From NCBI GenBank assembly GCA_000333855.2, contig CM007347.1, forward strand, positions 1-64,000: DNA of 64,000 nt. Direction: 5' to 3'. A program made the translations under genes and the position numbers. The stretch comes from Endotrypanum monterogeii. Taxonomy: Eukaryota > Euglenozoa > Kinetoplastea > Trypanosomatida > Trypanosomatidae. Below, in pieces: positions 40,923-51,317 of this stretch; position 1 is the first letter of the stretch; every line of letters begins with the position of its first letter. Below the pieces are notes generated by a model. The model saw nothing but the letters and a program-made list of their open reading frames with translations, did no database searches and was not told the DNA's origin.

Positions 40923-41775
40923 CGAAGTTGTCGACACAGCGCAGCAGCAGCAGCAGGAAGTGGAGGAAGCAAAAAAACGAGAAGGAAAACGCGTAATGTG
41001 AGAAGACGTCGGGTCTCCCAAACGCTGCCACTGCTCAGCGAACTGACAAAGCGGCCGGGAAGAGAGAGCGCTAATAGGGAGAAAAATGCACAAGGTAGAA
41101 AAAAAAATGGAGGAAAAATAATGGTCGCGTGTGTGTCGCATACGCAGCAGAAGTAAAGAAACGATGCGAGCTTTACGGCAGACGATGATGCGCACACACA
41201 CCAAGAGTGGGGTAGGGGCTAGGTAATGTAACCCTCCATTGGCACCGCATCATGCAAAGAAAAAGACAGCCGCTGAGGAGGTGGTAAACGAAGATGATAG
41301 TGGGGGGGGGAGGGGGGGTCCCGTCAGTAGCAACAGTGTTAGGTCCACCTTACACTCAAATCATTCGGTGCTCCCCACCCCTCCTCTCTCCTCTGCCCCA
41401 CATTGTAGCGCTGAAACGGCAAGAAAAGGCAGAGCCTGTAGCGTGACCGGGTGTGTATGTCGTGCAATCGCCCTGTCTACTTGAGCATCACCCACATATC
41501 GGTGTCTTTCTGCGCCGGCGGTGTCCAAGCGGAAGGTGGGGAGGGAACAGCAAATGCTCTCGCCAAATCAGCATCAGCAAAGAGGTGTGAAATATATATA
41601 TATATATACTAAACCCACGTCAGCTGCAACCCTGCACCACTCCTCACACCCAAGGCAGCTGCAAAAAAAAAGCGGCACAGAGATCGGATATGATCACAAC
41701 ATAGCAGTGCCAACGGAACATATCAACTTGTCATCAGCCACTAGAGGAAGGATGCCCCCCCCTCCTGTGCTTCTC
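40923..41775. other. Intergenic region
   Basis: A CAG run at about 40938-40953 lies just upstream of the propeller-like gene's start. Also present are A/G-rich sequence at 41080-41120, G runs at 41301-41320 and a TA run at about 41592-41608. No gene seen. Confidence 0.6.
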
Positions 41776-42315
41776 TTATTCCTCCTCCTCCTCGCCAGCA
41801 TCAGGTATCGGTTCAAATCCAGAAGGCGGGTTCTTGGCACCGCTCGAGTTGAGCACCTTGAAGCGATTGCCAGACAGCTTGCGATCGTTGCGCTGTGCCT
41901 TGTTGATGTCTTTGTGCATTCGATACGTTGAGGGCAGGGAAGTGCCGTGAATGGTCATGTCATAAAGGAGTTTCCCATACATGGCATTGTCTTCATTGGG
42001 GACGTCGCGGCGAGCAAACAGTTCGTAGTGCGTGTTGTTCGGAAGTCTTTTCTTCATTATGAACTCGGGCAAGTTTTGACCGTACCCGGGACGCAAACTA
42101 CGCATAGGATAGCCGGTGAACGTGTTGAACTCTGGCGACATGTGGCGTTCGTCTTCCAGCTGCCACGCACCTGGAGCCTTTTCCTCGATATACTCCTGAA
42201 AGATGCGCGCGCGTGCGAGCCGGAGATCCCAACGCTGCGCGCATGGAACCGGGAGCTGATGAGGGTGAGTGTAGCCTACCCTGTGCAAGCCGTAACACAG
42301 AGAGCTGCGGAGCAT
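41776..42315 (-). CDS. Hypothetical protein, possibly mitochondrial
   Basis: A 179-residue protein not recognised by family. The N-terminus MLRSSLCYGLHRVGY is compatible with a mitochondrial presequence. The body is hydrophilic with aromatic and proline-containing motifs (FNTFTGYPMRSLRPGYGQNLPEF) and a basic stretch (KAQRNDRKLSGNRFK). It ends in an acidic tail GEEEEE. Small basic proteins with acidic tails of this kind are frequent in the large kinetoplastid mitochondrial ribosome, but this assignment is only a possibility. No membrane segment. Confidence 0.72.
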   Translation of the reverse strand: MLRSSLCYGLHRVGYTHPHQLPVPCAQRWDLRLARARIFQEYIEEKAPGAWQLEDERHMSPEFNTFTGYPMRSLRPGYGQNLPEFIMKKRLPNNTHYELFARRDVPNEDNAMYGKLLYDMTIHGTSLPSTYRMHKDINKAQRNDRKLSGNRFKVLNSSGAKNPPSGFEPIPDAGEEEEE

Positions 42316-43370
42316 GGACGCCTCTTTTATTATTCATGCTGAGAGTGCAAAATCCAAAAAGAAAGTTGGAGGGAATGGAAAGGAAAAGAAGCAATATGGC
42401 CCACACTTAGCATCTTTCCTGTCGCCTGCAGAGCGCAAGCTTTACGCGCGACCAGTCAGCTGACAGCTTCACCACGAGGGACCCCTTTTCCTCCCCACGT
42501 ATGTATGTATGTATGTGTGTATGTGTGGGGTGGGGGGGGGGGAGGGGGGGGGAGGGGGGAGGGGGGGGGGGGCACTCAGCTGTATGCGCACGCTCAATTA
42601 GTCCGCAGTGGGGCATTTGCTCGCAATAGCGTTTTGCTCAGAAACATCATTCCCTCAGCCATGCACAACGAATACACGCTGCTACACTGTGCGTGCATCT
42701 GCAAAGGAAAGGAAACCAAAGAACATCGAGAGCCATCAGGAGAGGGGAATGCACAGGCGGTGGAGAGGAGCACGAGCAGAGGCAAGCACGACACCTTTGC
42801 TGAGCAAAGAACTCCGCTTTCTACATGTATGGCGAAAGAATGGAGGAAAGAAACTGATGAAATCAGTCGGAGTAAGCGATATTCTATTCGCGATCATCCT
42901 CGTTACACACACGAGGCAAAGCGTTTCTCCCCACCCCTTTCCCAGCGCCCAAAAAAATACACACATACACCTCTGTCAGCCTATTATTCCACCCTCGCTA
43001 TTTCGCCTCGCATTCCCTTCATTTTTTTTTTGGCCCGTGACATGTGCATGCATTTCACACACCACAGGCGACGCGCGCGAGAAGACAAAAATAGAATAAA
43101 AGGTGTGCCTCTCACCCGTCCCCGACCCTTCACTCGAATCGCACGCAAACATCACAATAATACAAAGGTCAACTAAACAAGTGCAAGACGGGAAAAGCAG
43201 ACAGGTAGAGAAAAATGCGCAAGACGACAAGAATGTGCCGGAAACGCGTGCTTGCACCACATAACGCTTACCCTTGCTGCAACGGCTCAATAAATACTCT
43301 CTCTTCCGTAATTCCCCACCCATCGGATGCAGCCTGCATCTTTCACTGGAAACAAAAGGAAGCTTCACCG
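42316..43370. other. Intergenic region with a G-run cluster
   Basis: Contains ATGT repeats at 42499-42524 and the G-rich tract at 42527-42572. The rest is unremarkable. Plus-strand open frames here oppose the gene array and lack domains. Confidence 0.6.
42527..42572 (+). repeat. G-run cluster, potential G-quadruplex
   Basis: Five or more G tracts of 4-12 bases separated by single T or A bases on the plus strand. It should form a stable quadruplex in the DNA of the non-coding strand. The transcribed RNA would be C-rich and could serve as a pyrimidine signal. Confidence 0.85.
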
Positions 43371-44087
43371 TCAGCTTGAAGGTGGCGGTGGAATCATCGT
43401 GGACGGCACGTGAACAAACTTTCGGTCTGACTTGTCGCATACCCACGCTGCCTCGACCTCGTACAGCTTATCTTTTTGCTTGTCGTGCACTTCGTGTAGG
43501 ATGTTGGCCAACTTCCCTACGGCCTCCTCACAAGTGAGGCTGGAAAAGTCGAGTTTTTCCAATTCGCTTTTAGCCAGTGTCTTTGCCTTGCCAAGTGCGA
43601 CACCGTAGTACCCGGCGACAGTGCCACTGGGATCGCTGACAAACAACTGCGGACCATCATCTGAGTACGAGGCGATAATGGCTGAACACCCGAAAGGGCG
43701 GTACGCAAAGTGAGTGGTGTAGACGTGCATGAACTCTCCGACACGGTTAGCCAACACTGCACCGCGGATGGGTGTGGCAAAAATGTCTCGACTATTCTCC
43801 GCTTCCTGTCGCGCGCGTGAGATGATCGCACGCCCGTCAGGCAGAAGACCACAGATGCAGATGCCGGCATGGCGGTCTACGGCGTGGATGCGGTTGTTGG
43901 AGCCGTTCTCCAACATGCGACTCGAGTGTATTTTCTCCGATGCGACCACAACACCGTCTTTGCAGCAGGCAGCAAGCGCAGTGCTGCTGTTGTCGACAGC
44001 CTTGCCGGCGTACTCCACCTGGAACACTCGGCCTTCAGCCGAGAAGACATCCGTCGACTGATCGTGGCCGCTGCCTTTGCCCGACAT
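43371..44087 (-). CDS. 20S proteasome subunit alpha 7 (PSMA3 orthologue)
   Basis: A 238-residue alpha-type proteasome subunit from the ATG at 44087; the frame continues upstream to 44108. The alpha-subunit signature is near the N-terminus (FSAEGRVFQVEYAGKAV). Further matches to human PSMA3 include NSSTALA..CKDGVVVASEK, GSNNRIHAVDRHAGI, RPFGCSAIIASY, DPSGTVAGYYGVALGKAK and VHDKQKDKLYEVEAAWV. The usual acidic C-terminal tail is replaced by a short proline-rich one (PPPPSS). Part of the outer heptameric ring that gates substrate entry; non-catalytic. The subunit class is recognised confidently. Confidence 0.96.
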   Translation of the reverse strand: MSGKGSGHDQSTDVFSAEGRVFQVEYAGKAVDNSSTALAACCKDGVVVASEKIHSSRMLENGSNNRIHAVDRHAGICICGLLPDGRAIISRARQEAENSRDIFATPIRGAVLANRVGEFMHVYTTHFAYRPFGCSAIIASYSDDGPQLFVSDPSGTVAGYYGVALGKAKTLAKSELEKLDFSSLTCEEAVGKLANILHEVHDKQKDKLYEVEAAWVCDKSDRKFVHVPSTMIPPPPSS

Positions 44088-44172
44088 TGCGATAAAATAA
44101 AGTAGCAAGCGGTAATAGTTGCTGCACGTAGCCTCAGACCTTCACGTTTGCCAGTCCTGATAACCCTCCTCC

Positions 44173-44174
<2 letters not shown>

Positions 44175-44212
<38 letters not shown>
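44175..44212. repeat. TA microsatellite, about 19 units
   Basis: A perfect alternating TA run about 90 bp upstream of the proteasome alpha 7 start on the sense strand. Cruciform-prone. Confidence 0.95.
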
Positions 44213-44215
<3 letters not shown>

Positions 44216-44294
44216 CTGAGATGTCTCGCAAGTAGGAGAAAGATCGTAGCGAAGCAGATGCACTCCGAAGAAAGCAGCTGCGTGTGAGCGCGGC

Positions 44295-44297
<3 letters not shown>

Positions 44298-44333
<36 letters not shown>
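44298..44333. repeat. TG microsatellite, about 17 units
   Basis: A perfect TG run about 85 bp beyond the TA run at 44175-44212. Confidence 0.95.
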
Positions 44334-44334
<1 letters not shown>

Positions 44335-45013
44335 AGGCGTATGTACAGAAGAAAAGCGCGGGAACTACTGGTAAATATATTGCCTTCTTCGCTGGCACCG
44401 GTTCAATAAGAGCAAAAAAAAAAGATAAGGTGTCGGGGGCTTTGATGATACCGTCACCACTATGCTTGGGAAAGAACTGTAGAAAAACAAAGATAACTAT
44501 GGAGAGGAGAAAAGCAAAGAGTCCACGTCGCTCATTTCGTCAGGGCCCCAGTGAAGGGCGAAGGTTGAGATGCGAAAAGGGGGAAGAGGGGGTAAGCGAG
44601 CAACAGAGGGGGAGCGAGCGGTGAAGAAAACACGCATCTACATACACTCGGGTGTCGCCACGAACGAGACACCGCTGAATGGAGACCCCCTCCCTCGTGC
44701 TTTTCATGACGCACTGCGCTTAAAAATCGTATAGCATCATCCTCAAGGTGTGAACTGCAGGGGGGGGGGTATGTGCTGGATCAAAGCCTTTGCCAAATGA
44801 GCGCGAGGGGTAAGCATTCCGCGTACAAGATCCCCTGTTATTTGCTTTGATTCAGATCAGAAGAGCAGCACGCTGATGCACAATGATTGTGTCGGGTACA
44901 CAGATACTGAAACAAACACACCACATCTGTCACTGTCCTTCACCGGCGACCGCGCCGAATGCACAAGGGGGGAAGAGGCGCCTGGTGACGGTGAATGAGC
45001 GATGACACCTTTC

Positions 45014-46129
45014 CTATAGAGAGGAAGAGCGTGGAGCCAGGCGGCGCGCAACAACGCTTGATAGCCCCACGACAAGAAGACCTCCACACATACCTGTCAA
45101 TCCTCTTAGTATAAGTGACCATCGTGACGGCCGCGCCGGCAATGCCGCACCTGGGGTAGGCAACGTCGCATGGTCCCTTTTGTGAATCACTTCACGTCGA
45201 GCTTTGCTAGATCGGGGTGCTCGCTGAACCTCGTCCTCTGGATTACGCCAGGAAGGGCCATCTGCCGGGCGCGGTGGCAGCCGATCCTCCCAATCGCCCC
45301 CATTAGCAAATAACTCGGATATCTTCGCGGAGAGAGACATGTCGATGTTCTCAAGTCCGCTCTTCCCGAGAGAGTGAGAAAAAAGGCACATGTCGCCGTT
45401 GGGGCAACATCCAAACAAGTGGGCAACACAGTAGTGCACCTTTTTTTGCTGAGCCCGAATGATAAGCTGGAGGCGGTGCTTCAAACGACCGAGGTCAGCG
45501 GGACGAAGCAGCGATTCATCTATTTCTCCATGATTACCTTCAAAATTGCTCTGGTTGAACTGACAAGCAACGTCTATCTCATCCAAAACATCGTCTGCGA
45601 TGAGGGTGTCGTCCACAATAACGGTGCGTAGGTACGGATTGATGTGAGCCAAGGCAGCGATAGACATGCCCGCTTCATTCTCTAGCGGTGTATTCGAGAG
45701 GTCGATGTAGTTCACGCGAGATCGCACCAGCGCGTCACATAAAGAGCAAACCGCTTCGTCGCTGACATTTATGCCCCTCAGCGTGAGAGCCTCCACGGAA
45801 AGATTGTACGGAAACGCCATTGAGAGGGAATACACTTCGGCATCGCCAAAGAAGCCGGACAAGTCATCGTAAACGAGGATGGAACGGATCAAGTTGTTCA
45901 ACGTCTCCTCTGCCAGCACATGGAACTCGTCCTTCCCCACATTGGTGTAGTTGCTGTTGTGGTTGGTGAAGTAGCACAGCGCCTGCTCCAGCTGTCGCAA
46001 GCTGAATGTCTCGTAGCTGCCTGAAGCAGCTCGAAGGACTAGCCTCCACGCCTCCTCGCTCTTGACTTGTCCAGAAACGGCGTCAGACAAAGTTCGCACC
46101 GCCCCGAGGACACGGCTCCTCGACTCCAT
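45014..46129 (-). CDS. LRR and CCCH zinc-finger protein with C-terminal membrane segment
   Basis: A 371-residue protein from the ATG at 46129; an upstream extension to 46147 is possible. The helical N-terminal ~100 residues are followed by leucine-rich-repeat-like segments of ribonuclease-inhibitor style at ~110-192 (LTLRGINVSDEAVCSLCDAL, YIDLSNTPLENEAG, TVIVDDTLIADDVL). One CCCH finger follows: C234-x7-C242-x5-C248-x3-H252. A disordered basic/proline linker leads to a hydrophobic C-terminal segment (~338-361) with basic ends, consistent with a tail anchor. The combination suggests an RNA-binding protein tethered to a membrane. I know no characterised orthologue. Confidence 0.82.
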   Translation of the reverse strand: MESRSRVLGAVRTLSDAVSGQVKSEEAWRLVLRAASGSYETFSLRQLEQALCYFTNHNSNYTNVGKDEFHVLAEETLNNLIRSILVYDDLSGFFGDAEVYSLSMAFPYNLSVEALTLRGINVSDEAVCSLCDALVRSRVNYIDLSNTPLENEAGMSIAALAHINPYLRTVIVDDTLIADDVLDEIDVACQFNQSNFEGNHGEIDESLLRPADLGRLKHRLQLIIRAQQKKVHYCVAHLFGCCPNGDMCLFSHSLGKSGLENIDMSLSAKISELFANGGDWEDRLPPRPADGPSWRNPEDEVQRAPRSSKARREVIHKRDHATLPTPGAALPARPSRWSLILRGLTGMCGGLLVVGLSSVVARRLAPRSSSL

Positions 46130-47015
46130 TGTCGTCGCACGTGTCACCTACACACGAGTGCAACTTTCTCTCCCCTCTCCCTCTCCTTCGTAACTATACG
46201 AGACCGCGAGCTCGTGGATTCCCGGGAGAGTGTGGAGTCGGAGAGGCGAACAGGCCGACGAAGGGGTGAAAAGAGGAAACAAAAAAAAAAGCGGCAAGGT
46301 GGAAGGAGGAGAGAAAACGCGGAGCGGTGGGAGGATGGGAAGAATTCACACCGTCCAATATAATAAAAGTGGTTAAATATGCATTTGAGGAAGCAAGCGC
46401 CACGTGGGCACGCGGCGAATCCACGTCACTATGAAACCCACGCACACAGCAGGCCAGGCAAACGTACGATGAAAGGTGGTGACGCATCCAATAGAGAGTC
46501 GCTCACCAGACCCTGACCGTATCCCCCACCACCACCACCACCACCACTACCACTACCACTACCACGACCTTGCCTGATGTGAGTCACCATTCAAAGATAC
46601 GGGCCGATCCCTCGCCCCAATGAGCGGTCTTGTAATTCATCGGGGGGTGTATTCCACAAGGGAAGTGGGAGCGAACGGGTATAACGGAACCATCTCGATA
46701 GTCACAACAACAACAAAAAAAAAAAACGAGCTTCGATTATGACTACGCTCCTCCTCTTAGTTGGAAGACTATCAACCAAACGATTGCACTTAAGAGGTTC
46801 AGTGTGCAATGAATGCAACAATACAGGATACCCCACTCCCCAGAAGTGATAATGTAGACACGACACTGTTGAACTTTGACGCCATGCCGAGGGGAAGAAG
46901 CTCGAGGAGCTGAGCGACGCATCGTCAAAGAAACACGATAGAAACGAGGGCATTGCAAGGGTGTAATGCCTCACAAGTACCTTCCACGTTAATCACGGTA
47001 CCTTCACATGGACGC
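46130..47015. other. Intergenic region
   Basis: Contains a CCA/CTA trinucleotide run at 46525-46565, an A10 run near 46280 and an A12 run near 46716. No gene seen. Confidence 0.6.
46525..46565. repeat. CCA/CTA trinucleotide repeat
   Basis: Six to seven CCA units followed by alternating CTA-CCA units. Lies between genes and is not part of an accepted reading frame. Confidence 0.9.
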
Positions 47016-47873
47016 TCACGGCAGGGTGCTAACCTCTTTAGTCAGCGCCATCTCAATCAAGCGACCTGCCACGAAGCTAACGGCACCACTGACAGTACCG
47101 TTCAGAATCATAAGCAGCGCCGAGCGCCACACATCGACGCCGACGAGATAACCCTTCAGGGAGCCCAAAAAGATCAGCGAAATCAATGTAAGGAAGCAGG
47201 AAACAAAAAACACGGAGTCCGTTCCATGACCCTTACCCGGAAGGTACGCTAGAAGAGGAATGGTGCCGAACAGCAAGAAAGAGAAGAACATGACAACACC
47301 TTGCTTCATGGGGCCGTAAGCATTATCAAGGTCTACCAACAGCCCAAGCTCCTCAACCATCATGAAGTCTACAAACATCTTTTTGTCCTTCGAAATGATG
47401 CCCACAATCGTTTGAGCGTCGTCGAAGGAAAGTCCTTTTGCCATGTAAATTTGCACCATCTCATCCACCTCCAAGTCGAAGGAGTTCTCCACCTCCCACT
47501 CCTCACGGCGCCGCTCCGACGAAGCGTTCTCCAGCTCCGCCTCACCAGAGACGTACTCGCCAAACCCCATGGAAAACCCATCCGCGATGACATTGGAGAA
47601 ACCAAAGATGAGTACAGTGGCATAGTTACCCCCACTTCCGGCCGCAGCGGCAATGATCGCAAAGGTGGTCATGATGCCGTCCAGGCCGCCAAAGACCACG
47701 GACTTCACGTACTCCGAGGCACTGGAGTTGTGGTTCTCATTGTGCATGGGCTTCATGTGCTCACGACGCGAAGCCTCAACATCGCCCGTGTGAAAGGCAG
47801 CGCGCGCCGCGTTACAGCTCTTGTAGTCCGCATTCCCTGTCGCCGATATATTTAGAACCGTTGACTCGGACAT
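47016..47873 (-). CDS. VIT1: Vacuolar iron transporter (VIT1/CCC1 family)
   Basis: A 285-residue membrane protein. The first helix carries the signature SVVFGGLDGIMTTFA with the metal-path aspartate at 65. A second helix GFSNVIADGFSMGFGEYVS follows. The cytosolic metal-binding domain is acid- and Met-rich (~110-175: ERRREEWEVENSFDLEVDEM and MFVDFMMVEE). Three further helices reach the C-terminus, making five in all as in Eucalyptus VIT1. It exports cytosolic Fe2+ into an acidic store in exchange for protons and so limits iron toxicity; a Leishmania VIT has been implicated in iron detoxification. Key residues are intact. Confidence 0.95.
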   Translation of the reverse strand: MSESTVLNISATGNADYKSCNAARAAFHTGDVEASRREHMKPMHNENHNSSASEYVKSVVFGGLDGIMTTFAIIAAAAGSGGNYATVLIFGFSNVIADGFSMGFGEYVSGEAELENASSERRREEWEVENSFDLEVDEMVQIYMAKGLSFDDAQTIVGIISKDKKMFVDFMMVEELGLLVDLDNAYGPMKQGVVMFFSFLLFGTIPLLAYLPGKGHGTDSVFFVSCFLTLISLIFLGSLKGYLVGVDVWRSALLMILNGTVSGAVSFVAGRLIEMALTKEVSTLP

Positions 47874-48896
47874 GCTTGGAGAGAGAACCCACAGAAACGC
47901 AAGAAAAAATGCCTCAACGTAAAACCAGAGAGATCTTCCCTGCGTATGGGCGCATGTGCCTGTGACTTTATAACGCGATCACAAGGAAATCACAAGTGAA
48001 ACGCGTGGAAAAGACAGCTAGGGTAGAACAGATATCGGCTACCAGAGAACGTAATAACGGCGCAGGGGGTGAAGAGGAGGCTTTGCACAGGAGAACAACC
48101 GTTCACTTACGCAAGCGCAGGCGTGTGAATATATAAAAAAAGTTATGTACAAAACCCAAGAAAAAAAAAATGTGTGCGTGTGTATACGTAGCCCGGTGCA
48201 CATAAAATCTCACTAGGAAGATAATGAGGAAAGAGGGGAAAAAATGAAGCGGCGGAGAAATGGAAAAATAGAGCGAGTCTCCCATCTCGGGGTCGCGGAG
48301 TAGACATAGAAGTAGATAAGAGATGCCGCAGGAAGACGAAAATACGTTCGGGTAATCGATGAACAGTATTAAGAAGCCCTGCACGAGGTCACCCATATTG
48401 CGGTGGGTTGGCATGACAGACCGATTAGCATGCCACCCGTCAAGTTTTAGTTTTTTTTTTTCGCCTGAGGAGTGTGCTGGTACCCAACACTACCACGGAT
48501 GGTTCAAAAGTCAGTGTGAAGAAAACAGCGTCACAACAGCAGGAAGAGGAAAGGAAAAAGAAGATATGTGAGGAGGCGAAGAGTGAGAGGTGTGCTCGCA
48601 GTGAAAACAAAAATATATATTAGGGAAAACACAATCAAGAGCTGATGACCGCACCCACACACGAGAAACACAACCATGAAAAATGAAGTCGTGCCCAAGA
48701 GCGACTGAGTCATCCATCACAATGTGCTCACGAGCCCATTACGTCTTCCTCTTGATCTCACAAGAAAGACAAGAAAGCGTGATGGAAAAAGGCGTAAACT
48801 TTGTGGACATGTGGTGCCGTTGCAAGCAAAACTGCTACTCCCAGATCGCCCGATCACGCAAGTCCAAAAAAAAAATCAGAAATTTAGCGTGCCTCT
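47874..48896. other. Intergenic region
   Basis: About 1 kb. Poly-A near 48161 and poly-T near 48451. No gene seen. Confidence 0.6.
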
Positions 48897-49841
48897 CTAC
48901 TCGAACTCCATCAGCAGCTCCGCTTCCTCCTTCAGCGGCTTTGTAGCACAGACCACCACCCGGTGGGACGCCAGTGGTGCCAACTCCACGATGACTCGGC
49001 GTCTGCTGGAAGAGGACAAAAAGTCCGACTGTACACACGTATAGATGGCGCAGTTGCCACGGCTCATTTCTGCCCCTCCCTCCTCCACCTCGGCTGGAGA
49101 GTCGAACGGAGCTGCCCGTATCAGGTCGATTACAGGCACGAGAGATGGAAAGAGGGAGAGGTCCGGTGATGCCTCAATCATTTCGGAAAGATCTGCTGGG
49201 GCAGATGGCTCCCCGTTCCACGGCAACAGGAGTGCCCGCTGCATAACGGTGCGGTGCGCCTGTAGCAGCATATCCCTGCTTGGTCGCAATTCCGCTGACA
49301 CACCACGACGCTTCATGTAGTGACGCAGCATCCAGTAGGTCAAGTCGAGCTCGTCTAGCACGCGTCTTTCCATCACTTGCAGCTCCGCTGCCGAGCTCCG
49401 GCGTAACGAGGAGTAGGCAAACCTATTGCTTTCTGTGAACGGGTTTGGCAAGGGTGGATACACGATGTTGTTCAGCAGTGGCTGTAGAAGCCGCTGCTCA
49501 GAGACCCTGGTGACCGCGCACTGCTGCCGATAACATGCAACGAAGCACGCAAGCCATAGACTGTGTGCAGTAGAAGCACCCATCCGACCCCGTCGCGTCA
49601 AGAACAGCAGCATCTTACGAAGCGGCGGAAGAGCGGGAGGCAGCACATCTCCTCTCAGTGTTTGCCCATTGAAAACAGAATTGTACGGTACACTGATGAG
49701 TGGGGTGCCATGTTTGACCGCCTCACCGAGGACGAGGCCGATTGGCGAGGGTGTTTCCCCCGTCTTGTGGATTGCAAGCCTCCTACTGGTAATACCACAG
49801 CCTCCACATGCGGCCCAGAAGCCGTCGACGGGGTCGTCCAT
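48897..49841 (-). CDS. SETD-type (LSMT-like) SET protein, probably catalytically degenerate
   Basis: A 314-residue protein from the ATG at 49841; the longer frame starts with GTG. It resembles the Rubisco-LSMT/SETD3/SETD4 class: an N-terminal FWAACGGC region, an all-helical insert (~70-200), then LFPSLVPVIDLIRAAP, NCAIYTC and a final KPLKEEAELLMEFE. The usual NHS/C motif after the V-P-x-x-D strand is missing (DLIRAAP), and the SET tyrosine (G-E-E-x-x-x-x-Y) is replaced by Phe in LLMEFE. The protein ends there, without the C-terminal substrate-binding domain. This suggests a pseudoenzyme or very divergent methyltransferase. The fold call rests on pattern only. Confidence 0.75.
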   Translation of the reverse strand: MDDPVDGFWAACGGCGITSRRLAIHKTGETPSPIGLVLGEAVKHGTPLISVPYNSVFNGQTLRGDVLPPALPPLRKMLLFLTRRGRMGASTAHSLWLACFVACYRQQCAVTRVSEQRLLQPLLNNIVYPPLPNPFTESNRFAYSSLRRSSAAELQVMERRVLDELDLTYWMLRHYMKRRGVSAELRPSRDMLLQAHRTVMQRALLLPWNGEPSAPADLSEMIEASPDLSLFPSLVPVIDLIRAAPFDSPAEVEEGGAEMSRGNCAIYTCVQSDFLSSSSRRRVIVELAPLASHRVVVCATKPLKEEAELLMEFE

Positions 49842-50753
49842 ACACACAGGAATGGCGCCGCAGCAAACCCGGAAGAGAAAGGGTATTAATTAAGGGAGGC
49901 AGTTCTGTGCGAGAACACCGATGAGGATCGCATGCGTGTAACCAGGGAAAGAAACAAACACGTGTCACTGCAACCGTGGCAGTGGCCGAACTATCCCTTC
50001 TGTGTGCTTTGCCAGTCACTCGTGTTTTCTTTTTTTGATTGCCGCGACACGCGGATCCTTTTTACGAAGAGAGCGAAGGAGGCAAAACAGATGTACACAT
50101 TAGTCCTCAGAGGGGCTGCATATAAAGACTGGAATACCACGGATCTCGTTCAGTGCACTGTTGATGATCGCCGCATAGGACTCAAAAAAAAAAAAAGTGT
50201 ATGCTTCTAGGTTACGAAACAACGCTAGGTGGAGGAGAAAAGCCTTCGCGCTGCCCTTGAATCTGAGGAAGGCTGCTTGAAGCAGCAGCACTCGGGAAAA
50301 CACGATACGCAAGGTCGGGAGACACCACAACCATAAGGGAGGAGAGGGAAAGAAGAGCAGGCGTTTTTTACCTGGACCCAATCACTGCATAGTAGGGCGC
50401 GTTCAATTTTTTTTGTGTGTGGGTGGGGCGCGTGGGGCGACCCAATGAAATTTCTTCTCACTTCTATTTTACTTGTGCGATTGAGCCCCCTCCGCTTTGC
50501 CCACCTCTTTAGCCAACACAGCAAGTGCTGAGAACCAGAGGGAAAGCAACAGCACCCATCTCACCGGGTGATGTAATCAGGGGAGAACGTCATGGCAACC
50601 TCTCGGTTAGTGACGAGTCAAACATCAAACCAACCCAAATCCGATGAATACAAGAAATGTCACTTCGCAAACCTGTCAAACATCTTCATAATCAACCTAC
50701 TCATTCCCCTCGTCCTCTTACACAACCGCACGGGTACGCTTATCCACTGCCGA
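49842..50753. other. Intergenic region
   Basis: Contains an A12 run near 50186 and TG/G-rich sequence near 50415-50440. No gene seen. Confidence 0.6.
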
Positions 50754-51317
50754 CTAGAAATCTGCAACTGGGGTTGCCACGACGTCATGCACGCGCGTGA
50801 TACCACCCAATTCAGGCTCACGACGCCAGCGCGGTCGTGGAACAACATGCTTTTGTGTGGGATGCTGCCAAAAGTCAGGCCAGTTGTTGGCCACGGTGTA
50901 CTCGTGTGGACTAAAATAGGCAGCTGCGTCGGGGGTGCGGTACGAGAAGCGGTCCTCCATCTGTGACGCACTGAGCTCCTTTGCGGCGTCGTCAAGAATA
51001 GACGCGTTGATAGCACGCTGTTGCTGAATGCGCTGAGCCCAAATAGTGCGGTGGCGGATCGACTCAGTCAGCTCACGTGCGTGGAAGTTCTCTCTCTTGT
51101 TTGGAACCATCTTGAAGAGACCATTGGCTAGCGCACAGCCCGGAAACTTGTTGTCGAACACCTTATCACGAACGAGGAAGTTGCGTGTAACGTCGCGGTG
51201 GGCGCGATGCAGTTGAACTAGCTCATACGCAGCATTGTAGTAGGTGGGAATACGCCGCGGGTTCACACCCGCCACGACGGAGTGAAAAGAGCCGCGGCCC
51301 AAAGCCCCACTGGACAT
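50754..51317 (-). CDS. Hypothetical protein
   Basis: A 187-residue protein from the ATG at 51317. The frame is open to 51575, but the extra part is Cys/Phe/Ser-rich and resembles untranslated sequence. It is hydrophilic, rich in Arg, His, Asn and aromatic residues, with no membrane segment. A helical centre (HARELTESIRHRTIWAQR) is followed by a tail with FWQHPTQKHVVPRPRWRREPELGG. The composition is typical of kinetoplastid structural or mitochondrial-ribosome-associated proteins, but no family was recognised. It is the last supportable gene before the 7-kb gene-free stretch. Confidence 0.7.
   Translation of the reverse strand: MSSGALGRGSFHSVVAGVNPRRIPTYYNAAYELVQLHRAHRDVTRNFLVRDKVFDNKFPGCALANGLFKMVPNKRENFHARELTESIRHRTIWAQRIQQQRAINASILDDAAKELSASQMEDRFSYRTPDAAAYFSPHEYTVANNWPDFWQHPTQKHVVPRPRWRREPELGGITRVHDVVATPVADF

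Larger units (their letters stand above)
44088..45013. other. Intergenic region with TA and TG runs
   Basis: Holds a TA run at 44175-44212, a TG run at 44298-44333 and a G9 run near 44761. No gene seen. Confidence 0.6.

Noticed and set aside
41806..41822. A B-box-like GGTTCAAATCC on the plus strand
   Set aside because: It lies inside the coding region at 41776-42315, with no A box or cloverleaf around it.
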